A stretch of 37,952 nt of DNA, from positions 1-37,952 of the forward strand of contig JAQXVL010000064.1 of assembly GCA_029224905.1 (NCBI GenBank). The letters run 5' to 3'. The position numbers and the translations under genes are program-made. The notes beneath the pieces were generated by a model. It did no database searches, was not told where the DNA came from, and was given only the letters and a program-made list of their open reading frames with translations. Below, one piece after another: positions 33,849 to 37,952 of this stretch (the stretch's first letter is position 1; every line of letters begins with the position of its first letter). Source of the DNA: Bacteroidales bacterium. GTDB lineage: Bacteria; Bacteroidota; Bacteroidia; Bacteroidales; Muribaculaceae.

Positions 33849-35159
33849 TTTTGTTTGTTGTTTATGATTATTTAATTGGTTTTGCAAATTCTGATGCAAA
33901 GGTAATTCTTTATTTTGATTCTTCCTCAATCGTTTTGTTAATTTAATCAATAAAGGCGAGCGATTTATGAAGAGCAGCAGCGACATGGCGGCAAAGAGCA
34001 GGGTTGTAAGCCAAATAAAGACGTGAAATTCTCTGCCGATAAATTCGTCGACGGGCTTGCCCGAAAGGATTGCCTCGATGTCGGCGCCATCCATAGTCGA
34101 CTTGTAGAGCACGGCGCCGTCGCGCAGCCAAACCACCGCGGGATTGCCGCGCGCCAGCGACTTGAGTTCACTCGAGTCCATCGTGTAAATGGGATAGTCT
34201 GCCATCGACATTTCGCGCCATTGCGCGATTTCGCTCTCGGAATTGCCGGTAAGGCATATCAGGTTAATGCCCGACTCCGACACATTATTATAAAGTTCGT
34301 TCAGTTTGAACGTATAAGCCACGTTGATTTGCGAGATGTCGCTGATAAGCAGCAAGAGCACGTCGCCGTCGGCAAGGCGCACATCGTCGGTCACCTCGTC
34401 TTCGCCATCGAAGATGGCAATGCGGCGAATGTTGTCGTCGCCGGCAACCTCGACTTGATTGCGGTCGACAAAAGTCCACGTGCTGTCGGGAAGGTTGTCG
34501 ACGTCGAAATCGCGCTGCATGCCGTCTTTCTCGTAGGTAAACAGGAAGTTGGAATTGTCAGCCGAAGCATCGGCAATCGCCGTACCTATCTTATATGGAC
34601 GAAAATCGAATATGGGCTGCCAATTGTAGCCGATAATCATTATGAGCAGCAGATAGACCGAGGGCAAAAGCACGGTAATCCACTGCACGGCAGGACCGTA
34701 GATGCTCCGCACGCCGTGATTGCGTGTCAGCAGAAACGCCAGAGCGGCGGTTATGAAGATGTTTTTCGCAAGCGTAACGCCGTTCGACACGACGAAAGCA
34801 TCGCCGAAGCATCCGCAATCTGCCACGGGGTTGGCAAACGCGATGTATGCCGACAGGGGCAACATAAACGCCATCATCGCCAGCATAAGCCAGACGGCAA
34901 AACGGCGGAATGAGCCGATAATAAGCCACAGACCGGCGAGAAATTCCGTCAATGGCAACATCACGGCAACGATGCCTATATAGGGCTTAGCCGAATCCCA
35001 ACCGAATGCGGTGAGATAGTCGGCAATCTTATATTCTACGCCCCAAAGGTCGACAGCTTTAACGAATCCGGAAACGACAAATGTGGCACCGACGACCAGC
35101 CGTAGCGCCAACACGGTGTAGATTTCCCACTTCGTTTTCAGCTTGAAATCATTCGCCAT
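33849..35159 (-). CDS. DoxX-like membrane protein with thioredoxin-like domain, no stop of its own
   Basis: 437 codons that run straight into tpiA. The N-terminal DoxX/MauE-like four-helix membrane domain (about 15-150) contains VADCGCFGD, a CxC motif in a conserved position. A further helix (about 158-176) follows, then a periplasmic region with a thioredoxin-like part (about 290-370, [29 protein letters not shown]) lacking CxxC. A last membrane helix ([17 protein letters not shown]) precedes a basic tail. It resembles the BT_3928 family, which I recall beside tpiA as a separate gene. Here the tail continues through [20 protein letters not shown] to the tpiA Met. Its start overlaps the end of the DUF1599 gene by 11 bp. 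It is probably involved in envelope redox, by family analogy only. Confidence 0.85.
33897..33929 (-). promoter_or_regulatory. Internal tpiA promoter inside the fused frame
   Basis: On the minus strand TTG (33929-33927), 22 nt, TACCTTTG (33904-33897), 49 nt upstream of the tpiA ATG. The -7 box is translated as part of LPLH in the fused frame, showing the linker was intergenic DNA. Confidence 0.6.
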
Positions 35160-35691
35160 AACCGAGTTTTATCAAGGCAAAGACGCTATAGTTGACCATA
35201 TCTTTATAGTTTGCATCGATTCCCTCCGACACGCAAGTTTTACCGTTGTTGTCTTCGATTTGCTTGGTGCGATAGAGTTTGGTAAGAATCAAGTCGGTGT
35301 AGGTGCTTACTCGCATAAAACGCCAAGCCTCGCCGTAGTCGTGATTTTTCGCCAGCATAAGCTGCTTGGTTTCTTCGGCGTAAGCATCATAGAGGGCAAG
35401 GGCACGTTCGGCATCGATGTCGACCGTATCGGCACAGCCCTCAGCGAGTTGAATCATGCCTACGATGCCGTAGTTGACAATAGCGACAAACTCCGGCGTA
35501 ATACCTTCGTCGACCATCGCCTCGCCTTCGCGCTGGAGCGTGCGTATGCGCATAGCCTTTATCATCAATTGGTCGGTAAGCGACTCCGGGCGAAGGATGC
35601 GCCACGATGCGCCATAATCCTTCAACTTGTCGGCAAACATCTGACGACAGCCGCGCAGAACCGCTTCAAATTCCGATTTCGTATCTTTCAT
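35149..35691 (-). CDS. DUF1599 family protein
   Basis: A 180-aa protein from MKDTKSEFE. Two copies of the DUF1599 unit are visible: [27 protein letters not shown] and [27 protein letters not shown]. Conserved Lys, Asp-Tyr-Gly, Trp-Arg and Thr-Asp recur in each. The fold is thought to relate to nucleotide-pyrophosphohydrolase-like helical bundles, but no activity is established. An upstream Met at 35712 is rejected because it falls in the -7 box of the promoter. The gene leads the DoxX / tpiA operon and overlaps the next gene by 11 bp. Confidence 0.88.
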   Translation of the reverse strand: MKDTKSEFEAVLRGCRQMFADKLKDYGASWRILRPESLTDQLMIKAMRIRTLQREGEAMVDEGITPEFVAIVNYGIVGMIQLAEGCADTVDIDAERALALYDAYAEETKQLMLAKNHDYGEAWRFMRVSTYTDLILTKLYRTKQIEDNNGKTCVSEGIDANYKDMVNYSVFALIKLGYGE

Positions 35692-35709
35692 CTTGTTGAA
35701 AATTTTCGT

Positions 35710-35741
35710 CAAAGTTAAGATTTTTACGGCAAAATTGCAAC
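35710..35741 (-). promoter_or_regulatory. Promoter of the DUF1599 / DoxX / tpiA operon
   Basis: On the minus strand GTTG (35741-35738), 20 nt, TAACTTTG (35717-35710). Transcription is expected near 35703, so the ATG at 35691 is used. Confidence 0.65.
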
Positions 35742-35747
35742 TTCGGG

Positions 35748-35779
35748 ATTGCCAATTATAGGTATTTTCGCTATTTTTG
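35748..35779 (+). promoter_or_regulatory. Promoter of the DUF695 gene
   Basis: ATTG (35748-35751), 20 nt, TATTTTTG (35772-35779). Its -33 box lies only 6 bp from the -33 box of the opposite promoter, so the two are back to back. Confidence 0.65.
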
Positions 35780-35802
35780 CGTCAACGAAACAGAATAACG
35801 AT

Positions 35803-36258
35803 ATGAGCAGACCGAAAATAGGAAACGAATGGTGGACAGCACCGACCGAGAGCGACAACGGACAACTGATAATGGTGACGGGTCGTTCGGGCGTAGAGCC
35901 GCTGATTGCATCGGGCAAGTATGCCGACCGAATCGAAGTAACGTGGAAGTACACCCCCGACCCGACGGGAATGCCCGACGTAGCAACGTCGAAGACCATG
36001 GAAAGCGTCACGGAAGCCTTCCACGCCGTAACGGCGAAAGACTCCGGCGTGATTATGACCGGCATCTACACCGGCGCCGGCGAACGAAATTGGGTGTTCT
36101 ACGCATTAAGCACGCAGAAATTCCAGAGCTTGCTCAACAAAGCGCTGTCCGACTTCGAAGAACTCCTGCCCATTACCATCTATGCCGAACGCGACCCCGA
36201 ATGGGCTGAATACCGCGAAATGAAAGACTGCACCGAAATCCTCCGCAGCGAAGAATAA
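35803..36258 (+). CDS. DUF695 family protein
   Basis: A 151-aa protein from MSRPKIGNEWW. It matches DUF695: a central RIEVTWKY strand, GIYTGAGERNWVFYALS, the helix FQSLLNKALSDFEELLPITI and AERDPEWAEY. It has no signal peptide, so it is cytoplasmic; function unknown. An earlier in-frame TTG at 35749 coincides with the -33 box and is rejected as a start. The gene stands alone between the divergent promoter and a hairpin. Confidence 0.82.
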   Translation: MSRPKIGNEWWTAPTESDNGQLIMVTGRSGVEPLIASGKYADRIEVTWKYTPDPTGMPDVATSKTMESVTEAFHAVTAKDSGVIMTGIYTGAGERNWVFYALSTQKFQSLLNKALSDFEELLPITIYAERDPEWAEYREMKDCTEILRSEE

Positions 36259-36301
36259 TCTTTATAGTTATTTGTTTTCATTCACATTTCGACAACATCA
36301 A

Positions 36302-36339
36302 AGGGTGCTTATTTATAAATTATCTTAAATAAGCGCCCT
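36302..36339 (+). terminator. Hairpin after the DUF695 gene
   Basis: A 14-bp stem (36302-36315 with 36326-36339) with one G-U pair and a 10-nt loop. The following ACTATTGTATTT is only partly T-rich. It lies 43 bp after the stop. The rest of the 181-bp gap before the protease gene is very AT-rich and shows no consensus promoter. Confidence 0.6.
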
Positions 36340-36439
36340 ACTATTGTATTTACCAATTTTTTCGTAGTAAATTAGCACCCGAAAAGTTAATTTTAACAAT
36401 TAAGAATATTAATCAGAATAACAATTTAACGATTTAGCT

Positions 36440-37894
36440 ATGAAAATGATTAATCAAAAAATGATGTTAATTTTCGCATCGGCATTAGCGCTGGTAGTAG
36501 CGGTACCGAATATTCACGCCGACAACGAAGGCAACAGCATGAACCGCCGGACGGCAACGCCGACCGACTTTACAAAAGCCGCCGAAAGCACAATCAACAG
36601 CGTGGTCAGCATCAAGAGTTTTGCAACACCGAGACAATCATATTCGCCGTTCGACGACCCGTTTTTCGAATTCTTCTTCGGTCCGGGCAGCGGACAACAG
36701 CGTAAGCAACAAGAGTCGAAGCCACAACAACTCGGACTCGGCTCGGGCGTAATCATCAGCGAAGACGGCTACATCGTGACCAACAACCACGTAATCCAAG
36801 GCGCCGAGAAACTCGAGATAACCCTTAACGGCAACAAATCGTATACGGCAACAGTAATCGGCAACGACGAATCGACCGACTTGGCGCTTCTGAAGATTGA
36901 TGCCGAAGGGCTTAACGCCATAGAATTCGGTGACAGCGACGAACTAAAGGTTGGCGAATGGGTGCTCGCCGTAGGCAACCCCTTTGGCTTCACCTCGACG
37001 GTAACAGCAGGCATTGTGTCGGCAAAAGCGCGTAGCATCGGCTCAGCAACCCACAGCCGCCAAATGGGCATCGACGCATTCATTCAAACCGACGCGGCTG
37101 TCAATCCCGGTAACAGCGGCGGCGCACTTGTCAACACCAAAGGCGAACTCGTCGGCATCAACACAGCCATCTACTCGCGCACAGGCGACTATGCAGGTTA
37201 TTCGTTTGCCATCCCGACTTCTATCGTTAAGAAAGTAATCACCGACTTGCGCAAATATGGCGCCGTACAACGCGCCGTGCTCGGCATCTCTTGCTCGGAA
37301 CTTACGACCGACATCGCCGACAAGCACGACATTACAGCCATCACCGAAGGTATTTTCGTCAACAAGGTGGAAGACCGCAGTGCCGCTAAAGAAGCAGGTA
37401 TCGAAGCCAACGACGTAATCACCGAAATCAACGGCTCGAAGACACGCAATCTTGCCGAACTCAACGAAGCAATGAGCCGCTTCTACCCCGGCGACAAAGT
37501 AACTATCAAGTACTACCGCAACAACAAGGCATACACCTCGGAAGTTACGCTCAAGAACAACCAAGGCAACACAACGATTACCAAGAATACCGACTTCACC
37601 GCACTCGGCTGCGCATTCCAGAAAGTAAGCGACAAGACTAAATCGCGCTTGGGCATCAGCGGCGGCGTACAAGTTGCCGGCGTTAAGGCAGGTAAATTCA
37701 AAGAAGCAGGCATCACCGACGGATTTATCATCCTTACGATTAACGACGTACCGGTTAATTCTGAGGCTGATGTAGAAAAAATCTACAACGAAATAATGCG
37801 CGACAACACGCCCGATAAGGTGATGTTTATCACAGGACTTTACCAAACCGGCAAGCGCGGCTACAAGGTAGTTCCGCTGACCGAAGAGGAATAA
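36440..37894 (+). CDS. degQ: HtrA/DegQ-family periplasmic serine protease
   Basis: A 484-aa protein with signal peptide (about 1-27). A trypsin-like domain has catalytic His117 (TNNHVI), Asp147 (ESTDLALLKI) and Ser226 (NPGNSGGAL), with a Phe/Pro-rich LA-loop (FDDPFFEFFFGPG) typical of Do-type proteases. Two PDZ domains follow (about 275-365 with GIFVNKVEDRSAAKEAGIEANDVI, and about 390-475 with GVKAGKFKEAGITDGFIILTIND). It degrades or refolds damaged periplasmic proteins and could serve as a stress protease for the many exported proteins of this cell. No recognisable promoter consensus was found upstream, which may mean an alternative sigma factor. Confidence 0.95.
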   Translation: MKMINQKMMLIFASALALVVAVPNIHADNEGNSMNRRTATPTDFTKAAESTINSVVSIKSFATPRQSYSPFDDPFFEFFFGPGSGQQRKQQESKPQQLGLGSGVIISEDGYIVTNNHVIQGAEKLEITLNGNKSYTATVIGNDESTDLALLKIDAEGLNAIEFGDSDELKVGEWVLAVGNPFGFTSTVTAGIVSAKARSIGSATHSRQMGIDAFIQTDAAVNPGNSGGALVNTKGELVGINTAIYSRTGDYAGYSFAIPTSIVKKVITDLRKYGAVQRAVLGISCSELTTDIADKHDITAITEGIFVNKVEDRSAAKEAGIEANDVITEINGSKTRNLAELNEAMSRFYPGDKVTIKYYRNNKAYTSEVTLKNNQGNTTITKNTDFTALGCAFQKVSDKTKSRLGISGGVQVAGVKAGKFKEAGITDGFIILTINDVPVNSEADVEKIYNEIMRDNTPDKVMFITGLYQTGKRGYKVVPLTEEE

Positions 37895-37908
37895 AAACAA
37901 CAGGATTT

Positions 37909-37930
37909 TTAGAGCCTGTTTCGTAATAAA
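37909..37930 (+). repeat. 22-bp dispersed repeat, copy 2
   Basis: TTAGAGCCTGTTTC then GTAATAAA, one base different from 24937-24958. It begins 15 bp after the protease stop, near the window edge. The last 22 bp hold nothing recognisable. Confidence 0.5.
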
Positions 37931-37952
37931 TGTTAAGAGCAGAGGTTGCATA

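Overview
The window comes from a gut-type Bacteroidales bacterium, most likely Muribaculaceae or a close relative. The evidence is a SusC/SusD locus run by a hybrid two-component system, two proteins with type IX secretion (T9SS) C-terminal domains, about a dozen promoters of the Bacteroidetes form (TTTG or TTG, 18-22 nt, TAnnTTTG), and a DUF1599 / DoxX-like / tpiA / SPOR / folE gene order that I recall as conserved in Bacteroides. Assignment to a family within the order is inference.

Left third (1-19140): a polysaccharide utilization locus. On the minus strand, an inverted hybrid sensor/regulator (HTCS) is followed by susC, susD and the beginning of a second, shorter SusC-like receptor cut by the window edge. 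Divergently, on the plus strand, lie a GH78-like rhamnosidase, a secreted protein of six tandem SusE/F-like repeats ending in a T9SS sorting domain, a strong terminator, and two GH3 enzymes. The susC leader and the HTCS/GH78 divergent region share a 38-bp element (13-bp and 8-bp blocks, identical and identically spaced). This is the best candidate for the HTCS operator and ties both arms into one regulon.

Middle (19141-31132): an SUI1/YciH-type factor; a GH127-like beta-L-arabinofuranosidase gene interrupted by one in-frame amber codon; guanine deaminase; a THUMP-like methyltransferase; smpB with a Yip1-like membrane protein; an AT-rich hicAB toxin-antitoxin pair with its own promoter and palindromic operator; a 1051-aa T9SS-secreted adhesin-like protein; and an outer-membrane barrel overlapping an S41 lipoprotein protease.

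Right part (31133-37952): a remnant of a four-helix-bundle gene; a four-gene tRNA operon (Gly, Gly, Leu, Glu) with promoter and terminator; folE; a SPOR-domain protein; tpiA joined in frame to an upstream DoxX-like membrane protein because that gene has no stop codon; DUF1599 and DUF695 genes from back-to-back promoters; and a periplasmic HtrA/DegQ protease.

Most notable are the shared operator, the T9SS-type repeat protein inside a Sus locus, the stop-loss DoxX-TpiA fusion whose linker translates the tpiA promoter, and the amber-interrupted GH127 gene.
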